DNA of 64,000 nucleotides, taken from Aricia agestis. Taxonomy: Eukaryota; Arthropoda; Insecta; Lepidoptera; Lycaenidae. The notes under the pieces are model-generated. The model was not told the DNA's origin. It did no database searches and saw nothing but the letters and a program-made list of their open reading frames with translations. The stretch lies in NCBI RefSeq assembly GCF_905147365.1, contig NC_056420.1, positions 6,396,001 through 6,460,000 on the forward strand, given 5' to 3'. Position numbers and translations under genes: made by a program. The stretch's first letter is position 1. The number at the start of each line of letters is the position of its first letter. Of this stretch, positions 1 through 12,170 are shown one piece after another.

Positions 1-539
1 AAAATCTTTGAAAATCATTTAAAAATAGTTTTTGCTATAGTACGGGAGCCCTAGAACAATAGGGATGATGACAAGGTCAAAGATTAGCGAATTTTGTTAA
101 TAAAATAAAGAAATCACGGTAAAAAATAAGTGTTCCCAAAATTTCAGCTTGATAGCATTTGTATTTTTTTTTTTGCTATGCGCCTTCAAAGTTTGATATT
201 CAAGTCGAATTTTTTTTCAATTAAATTTCTTAATATTTGTATACAATTCGATAACTTATGCAATTAAAAGCAACTTTTGTTATGAAACCACTTTCATAAA
301 CGCAATATTTAATATACCTGTCGAACAAAGTTGTCTCCCGATGCATACAAACTACGAAAGACTGACGTCATACTTTCGTAGCACTTTGTATGGAGCGTTC
401 CGGGCAGGTCTTTTTTTATGAGATATTTGAATTGTCATATCTTGGTGAATTTTTAAGCTATCAGAGTCATTATTTCAACGATGTTTCTATTTTTTAAGTG
501 TCTTTCAATTACCGATGAGAAAAAAAAAATAGTCATCAT
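1..539. other. AT-rich stretch with one short quasi-palindrome
   Basis: No gene or known repeat is recognised. A quasi-palindrome lies at about 343-391: ctacgaaag (352-360) pairs with ctttcgtag (373-381), and an outer catacaaa pairs with tttgtatg. The short ORFs show no domain. Confidence 0.4.
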
Positions 540-720
540 GCCTATTTTTTTTAAATTACCATCAAGCAAATTTTTTGTGAGTAGCTTCATTTTGATAAGA
601 CAAACAACATTTTTATTTGCGAAAAATCTCGAAAGTGGTAGCTAATAGAGATACTAAAGCCTAAAAGGATTTCATACTTTGAATTGATGGTCCTAAAATA
701 TGGACTGTTTTATTTGCAGG
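540..720 (+). repeat. Dispersed repeat R-A, copy 1
   Basis: About 170 bp is similar to 55705-55856 in the same orientation. Shared words include ttttttgtgagtagct, aaaggatttcatactttga and ttgatg followed by tcc. No ends or coding capacity are visible, so the class is unknown. The second copy sits inside the motif-array region at 55.3-56.3 kb. Confidence 0.6.
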
Positions 721-752
721 GAAATGTTACTCTTTAAAATATATACTTAACT

Positions 753-897
753 GATAACCTATTAATGTACAAAAAATCAGCTCGTTAGGGTTCTGTTATA
801 GGGTCCTGACTCCTGTATCAACAAAACTTGGTTGACTACTGAACCGTAAAACGGAACCCTAACGAGCTGTTTTTTCGTATATTGATAGGTTAATAAG
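753..897. repeat. Inverted-repeat element, about 40-bp arms
   Basis: The left arm (about 753-793) and right arm (854-897) share agctcgttagggttc and its complement, and extend outward over a T-rich/A-rich block to taacctat/ataggtta, with a few mismatches. The 60-bp centre contains words like those near the end of the GACA elements (gggtcc, cggaaccc). It is probably a foldback derivative of that family. The family assignment is inference. Confidence 0.55.
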
Positions 898-1244
898 TAA
901 TACTACTCGAATGTTTATTTCCTGGTGACGAAGATGGAAATTAGATGTGCCTTTGACGCATCTTACCAGGCCTCAACTTAATTGGACAAACATGGAACAT
1001 TTAGTGCTTCAGGCGCGTCGGCTAACAGGATTTGATTGGAGAAAATGACAAACTAACAAACATTAATTGCAAGTCGTTTTGTATGTAAGTATTATGTATA
1101 AATTATAATATAGTGTGTAATGTGTGTAGAAACTCTTGTAAATTCGTTTCTGTTTGCAAAGTTTACGTCATAAACTATTATGAAAATTGTAAAGCGTACT
1201 CGTCACAAACGAGGAAATGCATGGTACATTTTTGGGAGATATAT

Positions 1245-1566
1245 GTAGGAGAGCCATGCTTCGGCACGAATGGGCCGGCTCGACCGGAGAAATACCACGT
1301 TCTCAAAGAAAACCGGCGTGAAACAGCGCTTGCGCTGTGTTTCGCCGAGTGAGTGAGTTTACCGGAGGCCCTATTCCCTTCCCTACCCTATTCCCTTCCC
1401 TACCCTCCCCTATTATCTTCCCTTCTCTTCCCTACTCTCCCCTATTACCCTATTCCCTCTTAAAAGGCCGGCAACGCACTTGCAGCTCTTCTGATGCTGC
1501 GAGTGTCCATGGGCGACGGAAGTTGCTTTTCATCAGGTGACCCGTTTGCTCACTAGCCCCCCCACC
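1245..1566 (+). mobile_element. SINE-like retroposon, copy 1 (3' end incomplete)
   Basis: Same family as 13983-14318 and 20566-20872. The order is a GC-rich head (gagccatgcttcggcacg), the block acagcgcttgcgctgtg, gagtgagtttaccggag, a degenerate CT-rich minisatellite of ccctattccctt-type units, then ggccggcaacgcac, ctgatgctgcgagtgtcc and caggtgacccgtttgctc. The usual ttatttcatt plus poly-A end is missing. The small ORFs here are repeat-derived. Confidence 0.8.
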
Positions 1567-1647
1567 ATGGATCTGTTATTAAAACGAAATGGTGTCATGG
1601 CGTTTGTATTCCATCTTATTTCTCCTTTTTAGAAACAAACTAAGTCA

Positions 1648-1744
1648 TCTATACATATAATAAAATCGTAAGAGACTCAATTCTGTACATCGAATATTTT
1701 TGAATATATATGCTAACGCGAACGAAGTCGCGGGCAACAGCTAG
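1648..1744 (+). mobile_element. Short Helitron-like element (97 bp)
   Basis: It begins TCTATACATATAATAAAA after an A and ends in a hairpin-forming cgcgaacgaagtcgcg, then ggcaacagCTAG followed by T. TC start, 3' hairpin, CTAG end and A/T flanks are the Helitron signature. It is non-autonomous, and the same family as 5721-5844. Confidence 0.75.
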
Positions 1745-2475
1745 TATTATATAAATTAATATTCTATATTATTATTTATACGGAACCTCCCAAGTTCTAA
1801 CTGATTCGTTGATTCTTATTTATTAACAAGCGTACTAAACGGCATTTTGCGATAGATGAAATGAATTATTTAAAAGGTTTTTCACTTTCACTTTTTCAAT
1901 ACGTCCATTGCCCAATCGGAAAAAAGGTGATAAGAATGGAAATGTTGAGTCATTTAAGTATACCATATTCGATTGACGATTTGCTGAAAGTTATCGACGT
2001 GGAACCAAAAGTAAACTTACTACAGTGTAAATGGTTATACCGGAAATATCAATTTCGGAAATTTCTAATGCCGTAAAGGACATTTTGGCGGACATAATTT
2101 TGATGGACATAAAATATTTGTATATTCATATAATATTATGTATAGTTTAACTGATTCTCGCTAAAAATATGTCCTTCACGACAGTTGAAATTTCCGTTAT
2201 CAATATATTTTTAAATAAAACACTCTGTGTGTTGTGTGAAACTTTTATATTAAAACTTTTCCGAAACACGTTGCATCTTATAGTATAAGTTTTATTACTT
2301 ACGTTTCGTAGTTTTTTTTATCAAGAAACTACAATATTTTGTTCTCAAAAGTAATATTAGGTAGGTATATAATATAACTAAGTACCTATAGTTAGTAAAA
2401 GACTATAATATTATAATGAATAAGCTGTAGCGTATCATTTTTCAGTCCTATTATTATTATTTAGACCGATTTTCA
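1745..2475. other. AT-rich stretch, nothing recognised
   Basis: An open frame of 71 codons at 1861-2076 (+) resembles no family I know and has no domain signature. I treat the stretch as noncoding. Confidence 0.4.
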
Positions 2476-2800
2476 TGATTCTTTTGTTGTTGTGCAGGGT
2501 GAAATCCGAGTTTGGTACCATGTTCTTAAAAGTGGTGATCTGACCATTTTTAAGAACATGGTGGTTGTGGATGATGGTGGTGGATGATGGGATCCATGAG
2601 GAATCGAGGGGACTCCTTGAAATTTGTATGGAAACATAATATAGTGATTAAATTTTTTTCTGAAGCATTCGAGGTAAATCTTACCAAAAAGTAAGACTGT
2701 GCACCAGGTTATATCCTGGATCCGAAGGTAGCGAACAGAACTTTTGAATCCATAGATACAGGTTCAAGGATTTCGTTTAAACAACTGAAAGCAAAGACCA
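2476..2800 (-). repeat. Dispersed repeat R-B, minus copy, with internal hairpin
   Basis: The reverse complement matches the tandem copies at 56640-57230: shared blocks include atcgagggactcc-type sequence, ggaaacataatatagtgatt and accaaaaag. A hairpin at 2517-2536/2543-2562 (20-bp arms, one mismatch, 6-bp loop) lies inside it. A related end, cctccttttggaagtcggtt-like, occurs at 7632-7660 and 57331-57358. Confidence 0.6.
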
Positions 2801-3096
2801 ACACATCAATTTGATTGATCATGATCATCATAACCATAATTATACCATGGGTCATCACATTATGTGTTGTTCTCGGCTAAGTTCTATGTCAAGTATCTCA
2901 GTTCTAGGCAAATACCGACTTCAAACGAATGAAAATTGAGTACAGAATTCGTTGAGATTTAGTCGAATTTTGAAAAAGACACTAATGAAGAAAAAATCAT
3001 TTTAAGAATATCGTTTTTTCCTTGAAAGTCGGGCACAGTCGGGTTTATTTTTTTGTTAAAAAATAATTGACTGTATAATATATACAAACTTTTATA

Positions 3097-3740
3097 ACGT
3101 ATTTTTGAACGAAAAGTTCCTTTCTACATACTTCTCCGAATATTTTTTTAGTTGATCGACTGTTACTCAATACCTTATGAAGTCTTCTTAGCCTTGAGAG
3201 TTATCCTTTTAAATTCAGCATATTTTTTACTTCCGTGAATTTTTTCATATTTCAAAAATCAACCATTTAGCTGGTAGAAGGGACACTGGACTCTTAACGA
3301 TTTTTTACACTTAAAAACTTCATATTTTACAAAGGATCTTTAAATCAGTAAATGATTCAGCCAATACTCATAATATTTTTTAAAAACCTATCCAACGACA
3401 CCCCACACGGGGCAGTGGATGCGAAAAAATAATCACCCCTGCTTGATGGGATAGGTACCTTACATTTTTTTTAAAAGATCTTATATATTAGTAATATACC
3501 CCCACAGGACAGTCTATGCCTAGTGTGGGGATTCGTCTTAATCTGAAGTTGTATAATATTGTATTTTTCTGGAAATAAATTATTTGTATATTTGTAATTG
3601 TATTTTGTCGGCATCATTAATATGTGCATTCATGCCAAAATACAGCTTTATAGGTTCTATAGTCTCTGAGCAAAACCGTGGACAGACAGACGGACAGACC
3701 GAAAGATTGTAAGAGTTCCTTGTTGCCTACTGAACCCTCA
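3097..3740 (+). repeat. Dispersed repeat R-C, copy 1
   Basis: It aligns over most of its length with 47793-48345. Shared blocks: ttgaacgaaaa, gaagtcttcttagcc, ccaacgacaccccacacgg, atatgtgcattcatgcc and tctctgagcaaaaccg followed by a short gacagacagacggacag tract. This copy has an extra segment around 3470-3590. It is noncoding, and related in style to elements ending in GACA tracts. Confidence 0.7.
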
Positions 3741-3821
3741 TAAAATATTATTTTCTTAATAATAATTTACAGCTGTATAAATATGAGTGAGTGTATAAAT
3801 ATGAGAGAATTTACCGACGCG

Positions 3822-3881
3822 CGACGGTAAATTATATTATGACAACTAGCATACAAGTTGTCATAATATAATTTACCGTCG
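3822..3881. repeat. Perfect hairpin, 26-bp arms
   Basis: Arms 3822-3847 and 3856-3881 are exact reverse complements around an 8-bp loop. The arm sequence (cgacggtaaattatattatg...) is not seen elsewhere in the window, so this is a local inverted duplication rather than a family member. Confidence 0.85.
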
Positions 3882-5248
3882 GTAGTAAAATATTGCATTA
3901 ATAATAATATTTTCGGGAGAATAATGTCGTTACTAAAATATTATAGTTATTACACCCACCCTTGTAAGAGGATAAAATAATATTATATGGACCTATTCGT
4001 TTTCGAATACATTTTAATCAATTTTATGTCATATCATCGAAGTAATAAATAAACAAGAGCGCTACAAGCAAATAGTGTATTTTAAAAGCATGTTAATTAT
4101 CAAAGCAAGGAACTGAAACTCATAAGTCATACAAATATATAAGGCTATGAACCGCCACATAAAACTCCTTAGGGATTTTGCGACCTAATATAGATGATAT
4201 ATTGATTGCGTCGAAATCTTTTGACAGATAAGATGTATGAGCAGAGTTTCATCTTCTGATCCGAAAATGGCTTGGTGCGATAAAAGTGGTAAAGACTGAA
4301 ACCGCTCTGCGGATTTTGTCAGCCATCCGTCATCTATTAATAATGGTTTAAAAACTAAAAAAACACGTTTTTTTTTTATTAAAAAAAATTCAAAAATTTT
4401 AACAAATTATTGCATTGTCATTGGCTCTTAATACGTATTGCAAAACTGGAGATAGGTAAAAATCGTACTCAAAGATTCTGTTACATAAATAAACGTTGAT
4501 AAAATTGTGTTAAAAATGACTTATCAAACTACAAGTCGAAAAGTTTACGGTTTCGGCCATTAACCAATACCTTAAAATTAATTCTGTACCAACAAAACAC
4601 AATGTGAACCGCGACGCTGTCTGTTCAAGGGGCAGTTTTTGGGGGAGATTAACGCTCTTTTTGCTCTTCTCTCTCCGCTTGTTCCTTGTCGGGTCTGAGA
4701 AAAGTTGATTTTACTCGTCCTGATCATTTTCTCAATGGCGGGCTTTGTAGAAACATATCTTTTGAATTACTTGCGTGTCCTTCATTAGGTATACCAATTT
4801 CTGTCAGTTATCGCTGTCTCCTTGGTTATGTTTTTGATAAGTTGTGATGTGTCGTTAGATTCGTCGACCAACTGATCTAGCGATTTGGACGAGTTAACTG
4901 AGTATCATCAGGAACAATTAAAATGATACCAGCAGAAGTGGTGACATGTTGACAGAACAAGTTGCGAGTTTAAGTTTGAATGTCGATTTTAATTTAATCT
5001 ATGGTTAATATAAGAATTGAAATTAGTAATACTATGTTACTATCAAATCGGTAGTTACACGAATTGAGTTGTCGTTTCCGGTTCTCTGTTACTCCGTTCC
5101 AAGGATGTCATCGTTTTGCATCTCATCTGCGAACAATTTAGAATATTTTTTTTGCTTTATTTTTGTCTTTGCCTTAATATTAGTTATTAGTGCCATAAAC
5201 GACTTTTTTGGCTTAGTGGTTCGGTTGCAGTGCACAAGCTGCCCTGTC
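3882..5248. other. AT-rich stretch, nothing recognised
   Basis: No gene, splice-flanked exon or repeat family could be supported. The two opposed ORFs near 5069-5302 partly overlap the inverted-repeat element that begins at 5249. Confidence 0.35.
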
Positions 5249-5486
5249 TGCCTAGCATACGCCAACGACATATTTCACTCTACATGTTTTCTCGATGTTT
5301 GATGGTTTGTCTCTTCACCTTTATTGACCCTAGCATGACAAACATTTTTTATTGCGTAGATCTATCATCGAAATAACACATGTTCATAGAGTTTTGTCGA
5401 GATAATGTCGATATTTTGACATTATGAGACGGTAGATAGTTTTTAATTATCTCGAGATATCTCGTTGGCGTATGCTAGGCAGGCAG
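5249..5486. repeat. Short inverted-repeat (MITE-like) element
   Basis: Ends are ctgcctagcatacgcc (5249-5266) and ggcgtatgctaggcag (5464-5481), 16-bp matching terminal inverted repeats around about 200 bp of AT-rich noncoding sequence. The class is not assignable. Confidence 0.6.
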
Positions 5487-5720
5487 GTCGCGGATTTAAA
5501 TCACGCTACATGAACACAATTTTTGTAGGTTGCTAGTGTAGTACTTAATATAAAATCTGTAGTTCAAAATAACTACTATTAAAAAGGAAAGGTCGCACAT
5601 AACAGGCGGGAGATTTTCCACACAATTATTTTTATGACCAAGTGCGTAATAGACTAACAAGAGTGGGATCAAAATGCAGCCCGCCCCGCTGCACCCATCA
5701 TAATGAGTGTAAATAATAAA

Positions 5721-5844
5721 TCTATACAATATAATATAATAAAATCGTAGGAAATTCAATTATGTACATTGAATATTTTTGAAAAATAATACTTGGGACG
5801 TGATCTACTATGCTAACGCGAACGAAGTCGCGGGCAACAGCTAG
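5721..5844 (+). mobile_element. Short Helitron-like element (124 bp)
   Basis: It starts TCTATACAATATAATA after A and ends gcgaacgaagtcgcgggc, aacagCTAG before T. It is a close relative of the copy at 1648-1744, with a few extra bases before the 3' hairpin. Confidence 0.75.
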
Positions 5845-6369
5845 TCATTTATATTATAAAAATATTGTGCCATGAATTATAATCACCTCAGCATATTTCG
5901 ATTAAACGGTAATATGCGGGCAAAATATTCAACGTCCTTGTGTACCAAAAAACCTTTTGATGTAATTTTGTGTTGATATTTTGCGGGCTTCTTTAATTAA
6001 GTACTGCGCTGCAGTAGAAATATCGTGAGCTTTGTAAGCTACACAGTGGGGCTAAAATGGTCGCTTTGAAGAATCATGATATGAATCATAATATGATTCA
6101 TTTTTCTAAAATCGTAAAATGCAACTCTGCTTGCAATTCATTTCTGTATTTTTGTACTGATTTGACATTTGTCAGTTTGACAGTTTTGACAATTCATTTG
6201 CTGAATTGATTGAGAGGAATTGCTAAATGTGACCATTTTAGCCCTGCAGTACACAGTAAGAAATAACAATTTATTATCTAACGCAGACAACAAATTTTGT
6301 TGTAGTTTTGTGAATTTCTTTTTCAAATATAATAAGTACACATACTATTTACTTTGCTGACATTGTAAA

Positions 6370-6599
6370 TCCATACTTCCATACTAATATTATAAATGCG
6401 AAAGTGTGTCGTCTGTCCGTCTGTATGTCTGTCTGCTACCTCTTCACGCTCAAACCTCTGAACTGATTTTGATGTATGACATGGAAATACTTTGAGTCCC
6501 GAGAAAGGACAAAGGATACTTTTTGTCCCGGGAAAATGTACGGTTACCGCGCGATAAACAAGCTTTTAGTGCAACGGAGTTGCTGGCGTCATCAGCTTG
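6370..6599 (+). mobile_element. Helitron-like element, 'aatgcgaaagtgtg' family
   Basis: It has the standard block order of this family: ccatactaatattataaatg, cgaaagtgtg, a TCTG-type tract, acctcttcacgctcaaac, ctttgagtcccgag, ttttgtcccgggaaaatg, gcgcgataaac and gttgctggcgtcatcagCTTG. The 3' end is CTTG instead of CTAG. An ORF on the opposite strand is incidental. Confidence 0.75.
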
Positions 6600-8416
6600 T
6601 ATCATTATATTTTTTGTAATACACGCATTTAATATTACATTTAATATTAAAATGGTTTTGCTACATGCTACGTAGACCACTGGTCTACACTTTCATAAAA
6701 ATTATCCCTACAAAACAAATGAAAAAAATGCAAAAATCTCATATTTTTCATTATGCAATGTTATGTTAACTTAGCCATAGAAATGCTATTGAGCTTTATA
6801 TTGGATGAAACGCAAAATTTAATATAACGTTGCTTTCTAGTTGGATTCGCCTAAAAACTTGTTATTTTTACTAAACACTAAACAGTCAACTCATGACTGA
6901 AACTCTTTCTTTTTAAAGTTAAATATAACATTATATTTTTTGTTTTTACTTAGAATATAATATTATTGTAAAAGTGTATCGAGTTATTATTATTAATAAT
7001 TATAATATTATGACATTACAAAGTCACATACACTTAATCACTTTTTTAAGTTATATTACAAAATGATTGTATTAACAGGAAAATATTAAGTTCATTTTAC
7101 ATACAAGCTGAGGCTGCAGCATAAAATAAAAATTATTTTTTGTAATAAGAAATTACATTAAAAAAACTTTATCAAGTCAAAATCCTTGACTTCTGAATTC
7201 CAACAAGCACAAGATATTATAAAAGTATATCGTAATTTAAAGGACATTATTATGCAAATATAATAAAGTTTTTAATATGAAATGGGGCAAAAATAAAAGG
7301 GATTCCATGTTTACGTTTCAAACATTTTGTTAGAAAGAAGTAACTTCAGGAGACTTTTAGTGCCGGCCTTCGCAAACTTTGCCGCTTGGGAACGGAAAGA
7401 TTATAAAAGTGACGGAATAGGTAACAAACAAACATTCAAACGCAGCAACTTTCTAAATCTGCGAAGGATTTTAAGGGAAATGTTTTAATATTTGAAGTAT
7501 AATATAATATTATAATAATTATAGTTTAATATGGTGTTGGGCTGGCAACGTAATTGCAGATTTCACTCATCTATGACTGAAATCTGCAATTACGTAAAAC
7601 ATACAAAAAAAATATACAGACGAACATATTATAACCTCCTCCTTTTTGGAAGTCGGTTAAAAATTGAGTTTGACCGTATTATGACTATCTTCGTAATATT
7701 AAATGTTTTGATGTCCCCGTTTCATTATTCACGAAAGTGGCTTCTGCTGTAGTTGTCACTTATAATTGAAATTGTTATAACTCGTCTTGATTTAATATAT
7801 TCCATACATTCTGTTGAAATTTATTCCCTAGGTCGTAATTAATTTGCGTTACTTTGACGTAGACCCTTGTAATATTAATTAATATTTTTGCGTAAAATAT
7901 TGCTTTATTTTTTATAAAGCTAATAAAAAGTTTCAATGTCTGTGTGACATACAAAAAGTTCGTTTATTAAAGTTGTTAGGCAGACATTTTAAGAATTTAT
8001 TTAAAAAAAAATGGAAGTTTGTACGTAAGTGTGCACTTACAATAATGAAAATCCTACAAATCCGACCTCTGAAACTGAAAATACTTTTATCTTATCTTCC
8101 AAATAGTTGCATGCATTTTATCTGATTACCAAAATATACATATAGCAGATACTCGTATGGTACGTTTTCCTCTTTTCATTTTTGGTTTCAATATCCCTCC
8201 CTAGCTGAAATGCTGGGCACGCCCTTGGTCGTGTACTCTATGTCTGAGTTCAATAACATAAAAATAGGTCGTGTATAGTGTCGATTTGAGATTAGCGCGT
8301 TCAAATAATGTTCCCCCTTTTTCACATATTCCTCTGGTTTTTCGCTTCTATTGGTCGCAACGTGATGTTATGTTACGTAAGCCTTCCTCGATAAATGGAT
8401 TTTCCAACACACAAAT
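6600..8416. other. AT-rich stretch with a hairpin
   Basis: No gene is seen. A perfect 18-bp-arm hairpin lies at 7548-7565/7578-7595 with a 12-bp loop, and a small R-B-like end occurs at about 7632-7660. The remaining sequence is unique within the window. Confidence 0.45.
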
Positions 8417-8910
8417 AATCCATACTAATATTATAAATGCGAAAGTATCTCTGTGTATTAAAATAATATTTCAAAAATCTTATTTATGTATAATATTATA
8501 AAAAATCCAGAAATATGTCGATGCAATGAACATTTTAGTTCTAATACGATTCAACAGATGGCGTTTTATTTTTTACTTTATTGTAACATAGAACTAATCA
8601 TACTTATTAGTTAGTATGTTTTTGTTTATAGTTTTTAATACGTTAGAATATTATGTTTAATAATATAATCACTTGGTATAATAATAATAATCAATCTATC
8701 TTATCTTATAGAACTCCTACTGCATTTCTAATATATGTGACAAGTTGACAACAGAAGGCACTCTAAAATAAAGGAGTTCGAGTGTACCGTGTTGGCCTAT
8801 ATTCCATCCAGAAAATATATCAATGCAATCAATATTTTAATTCTAATATATGAAAACAGATGGCGTTTTATTTTCTACTTTATTATTGTAACAGTACTAA
8901 TCATACCTAC
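8417..8910 (+). repeat. Helitron-like 5' end followed by a direct repeat pair
   Basis: tccatactaatattataaat at 8417 is the 5' end of the family, but the body is lost. About 95 bp at 8519-8610 recur at 8818-8910 in direct orientation (shared cagatggcgttttattttct/ttactttatt and taatcatac). The pair is probably an old duplication or two copies of a small repeat. Confidence 0.55.
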
Positions 8911-8940
8911 TTTACTATATAATATTGTTTTTATTCATAA

Positions 8941-9175
8941 CTAGCTGTTGCCCGCGACTTCGTCCGCGTGGACATTAGTTTATAGCGCGCGGTGTCAACA
9001 AAATTTGTGTCAAATTTAAAAACTTTTTAAAACCCTGGTAAGTGGTACCCCTCTTAGGGCCGCGCTACACTGGAATGGCAGCGCTGAAAGTGCTCGCCTC
9101 GCCGCTGCCATTCCGGTGTAGCGCGGCCCTTAATTAATCAAAATACCCAAAAACAGCTGTGCAGTGTGCACATAA
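8941..9175 (-). mobile_element. Helitron-like 3' end, minus orientation
   Basis: On the minus strand this reads ...gacgaagtcgcgggcaacagCTAG, and it matches the last part of the plus copy at 9176-9943 (shared tgtgcacactgcacagctgt, ttgttgacac, cgcgctataaact). Only its 3' part remains, apparently cut off by the neighbouring plus copy. Confidence 0.75.
9053..9132. repeat. 80-bp foldback mini-element inside the minus Helitron-like copy
   Basis: Arms taagggccgcgctacac and gtgtagcgcggccctta, with inner ggaatggcagcg/cgctgccattcc, enclose an 18-bp loop. It is absent from the sister copy at 9840, where ttaaggggtacc is uninterrupted. It is therefore an insertion, with TTA-like sequence at the junctions. 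Confidence 0.75.
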
Positions 9176-9943
9176 TCTATACTAATATTATAAATGCGAA
9201 AGTATCTCTGTCTGTCTGTCAGTCTCGCTTTCACGCCAAACGCCAAAACTACCGAACCGATTGTAATGAAATTTTGTATACAGATAGTCTAAAGCCTGAG
9301 AAAGGACATAGGCTACTTTTTTACTGGAAAAAAGGGTTGTAAGGGGGTGAAAATGCGTAAATTTGTTCAAAAAATTCATAATAGATGGCGCCGTGCGTCT
9401 TCTACATCGCGCTGACGCTTGCTCAAAAGTCTTTCTATAAGAGGTGGTATCATCTTACATTTAAGTCTCGATTTTTTTCGATTGTCATATCTATTCTACG
9501 GTATTAAGTATATAACTCAGTACTTTATCTGTGCAGGCAGTGACGTAACCTTAAGACCAAATTTCACCAACGACTGTTAAAGTTAATGCTCGAATTAGTA
9601 TCACGTTAGCTGTTTCGTTTTTCATATGAATGAAAGAGAAGACAGGACATTTTAACAAGCTGTTAACACTAACAGACATTGGTGAAATTGGAGCTAACCC
9701 TATCAATGATAAATAGTTTATGGGTAAAGTTGTGTAATTGGGGGGCTAAATAAGGTTTAAAATTTGGCATAAAATATAAAGTTTAATATAAAAAATGAAG
9801 TACTTATTGTGTGCACACTGCACAGCTGTATTGATTTAAGGGGTACCAGGGTTTTTTTTTATAAAAGCCTTTGACACCAATTTTGTTGACATCACGCGCT
9901 ATAAACTGAAGTCCACGCGGACGAAGTCGCGGGCAACAGCTAG
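9176..9943 (+). mobile_element. Helitron-like element, 768 bp, complete ends
   Basis: It starts TCTATACTAATATTATAAAT after A, and ends with hairpin-forming cgcggacgaagtcgcg then ggcaacagCTAG before T. The first 230 bp carry the family blocks (tgcgaaagtatctctgtctg, gagaaaggacatagg). The interior holds an inverted pair around 9556-9590/9660-9695 (aaatttcaccaac / attggtgaaatt), probably a nested small MITE. There is no Rep/helicase coding. Confidence 0.75.
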
Positions 9944-11271
9944 TTTAACAATAATTCGAACCAGTAGTTCCCGAGATTAGCGCGTTCAAACAAACTTCAG
10001 CGTTACAATATAAGAATATGTCATATTATTATTTTACTTCACTTTAATTCATTTCGATCTCAACGAAAAAAAAGGCTCGCAACAATAAGTTAGATATGAC
10101 TTATTTTTCCATGCAATAAGGAAATACAATAGAATACTCATTCGTTGTGATCTTAGAGGGTACTTATTATTATACCTATTCTTATTTTCGTGAATTGATG
10201 GTCCTAACCTGAGTCGTGCTTTGATTAAAACTACCGAGTAGATTAACAGACAGTACTCTAGGCTGAGCATATCCATAATAAACATACCGAGTGCTTAGCC
10301 GAGTTCACTGTCTCGCCAGTTTACTCGGTAGGTTTAATACTCTAGTCTCCTTTTACGGCTTACATTATTAAAGGTACAATTGTAAGTCCCTACACGAGGA
10401 AAATGTTAATGTTGCTAAGTAGAACTTTCACCACAAAAATTAACTCTGTTTTACGTAACAGGAACTTTGAACAATTAGTTCTTGCCTACGGTTTACGTGC
10501 TTATTAAAGGATGAGCAATTATAATGCTCTTTTAATTTATTGAATGAACTATTCCAGAACTAAAGTTTTATACCTGGCTGCCGAGGAGTTTTTGACTAAA
10601 GTTTATTTATTTACAATTAGCGTTTTCTCGTTTTTTGTTGAAATATTAATCAATCAATAACGCCGTTTAGAAGATAAACTCCTGATAAAAAACCTCAGGG
10701 TATTATTCGCGGACATAAACAGTTTTGTCTTTACACTATAAGTAATATAATTATTATATTTTATTGGAGTCCCAAAAGATACAAGAATTTTTTTGGAAAT
10801 CCGATATATACAAGGAGAGTAATACTTATTGGGGTCAGCTAATATATAGACATTCGAACAGGCACAGTAATTATTGGGAATTCATTCAGAATCAGTCAGT
10901 TCTGATTCAGTTGCAGCTCACGTAAATTAGCGTCAAATCACGCTACACTAAACTAAACACTACTACTGTAGGTATTTGGACCCACTTCCATCTTTAAAGA
11001 TTATTGCTAAACTAGTTTAAATTGGCAGGCCATCTTTGTCTTTTATTTAGAAACGCATTCGTAGACCAGTGGCTTGGAGCTTGGCTTTCAACGTACCACG
11101 TTGGAAAAATTCTGTTATAAGTTTGGTAAAAACATTTTTATTGAGTTTATTGCACAGAAAAACAATAAACAAGTAACATAATATCACATGTAAAAAGGCA
11201 CAACAGGTACTGTTTAACTCTAAAAGAAACTTCCAGTCCTAAGTAGAGTATGCTGTTCGCACACAGAGAAA
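9944..11271. other. AT-rich stretch, nothing recognised
   Basis: No supported gene or repeat. ORFs are short and without recognisable motifs. Confidence 0.35.
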
Positions 11272-11375
11272 CAATACAGGCTGATCACTTGATCGCTCGT
11301 CAAGAAAGATCTTCTGAAGAAGTCAGATGGGCATGTAAAAAGTTTTTCCTGCACCTAATCCCTCACCAGTCCGAT
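11272..11375 (+). mobile_element. Fragment of the tRNA-derived SINE body
   Basis: caggctgatcac, agatgggcatgtaaaaag, cctgcacctaatc and caccagtc match in order the body of the SINE at 45768-46133 (minus). The tRNA head and tail are absent. The overlapping small ORF is not a gene. Confidence 0.65.
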
Positions 11376-11771
11376 TATATAATTCAAAAAAATATTATTA
11401 TAATGCACACTATCATTTGTGAATCTTTTACAAATAAAAGGATTTTTATTTTATTTTTATACTATAAAATGCGTTTGAAATTGAGAATAATGCATTCGAC
11501 AATATAATGTCAGGTTTTGCCCTGAAACTTGTATGCACGCTTACGACAAAATGCTTTTAGAAAATGTTTTATTGTGTTATCGCGGAAAATTTTGTTTCCA
11601 CTTTACCTCGTATGATTTATTCGTGTAGGCCAACTTTTCTGTTGCTCTTTTAATAAAATTTACGTTCTGGTAACATTATATTAAATACACGAAGTCAGAG
11701 TAAATGATATACCTACGCTTATTGCGTAACAAACAAAAAGGTACCATCGAAGAAATTGATTCAAAGGCAGT

Positions 11772-12028
11772 TCAGTGGAATAGAGAAACAACGGTGTGAG
11801 CAAGCGAGATGTCACTATCAGTAACACTGCGTGGTAAAAAGAGAAGTACATGACAGCAGAACCAGTCGGCACTTATCGGTACGTTGACAATTTAATCTCT
11901 TAGAAAGATGCTTATACAAACATCTTTCTAAGAGATTATGTGTATACGTAAACAAATTTTTACACACAGACGTAAATCAATTTCGGTTTCGTTTGACAGC
12001 TCGTGATTGCTGCTCTATTCCACTAGGT
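11772..12028. repeat. Inverted-repeat element, copy 1 (partner at 58058)
   Basis: Ends are gtggaatagagaaacaac and gctgctctattccacta. Internal blocks gatgtcactatcagtaacac and cgtttgacagctc match the element at 58058-58318. A hairpin with 18-bp arms (11893-11910/11921-11938, 10-bp loop) is present here but not in the other copy, so it was added later. Confidence 0.65.
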
Positions 12029-12082
12029 ATATTTGCGGTAGGTTCTATTCGTGCCCGCAACTGCCTTTAGCGATGAGTGGAG

Positions 12083-12170
12083 CACCATGGGGTAGATTAA
12101 GGAGTCCCACATACCCCGGCCGATGTCCCCAATTTGCCGGGGATGCGTAAAGCATTTCCGAATGTTAAAA
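12083..12170 (+). mobile_element. 3' end of GC-rich retroposon family
   Basis: gagtcccacataccccg, gatgcgtaaagcatttccg and a final A-run match the tail of the complete copy at 19187-19489. 5' truncated, as expected for target-primed retroposition. Confidence 0.65.

Noticed and set aside
3470..3600. Direct-repeat-like spacing suggestive of a small CRISPR-like array
   Set aside because: Only a short inverted pair (ccccaca/tgtgggg) is present, with no regular repeat-spacer structure; not expected in an animal genome.
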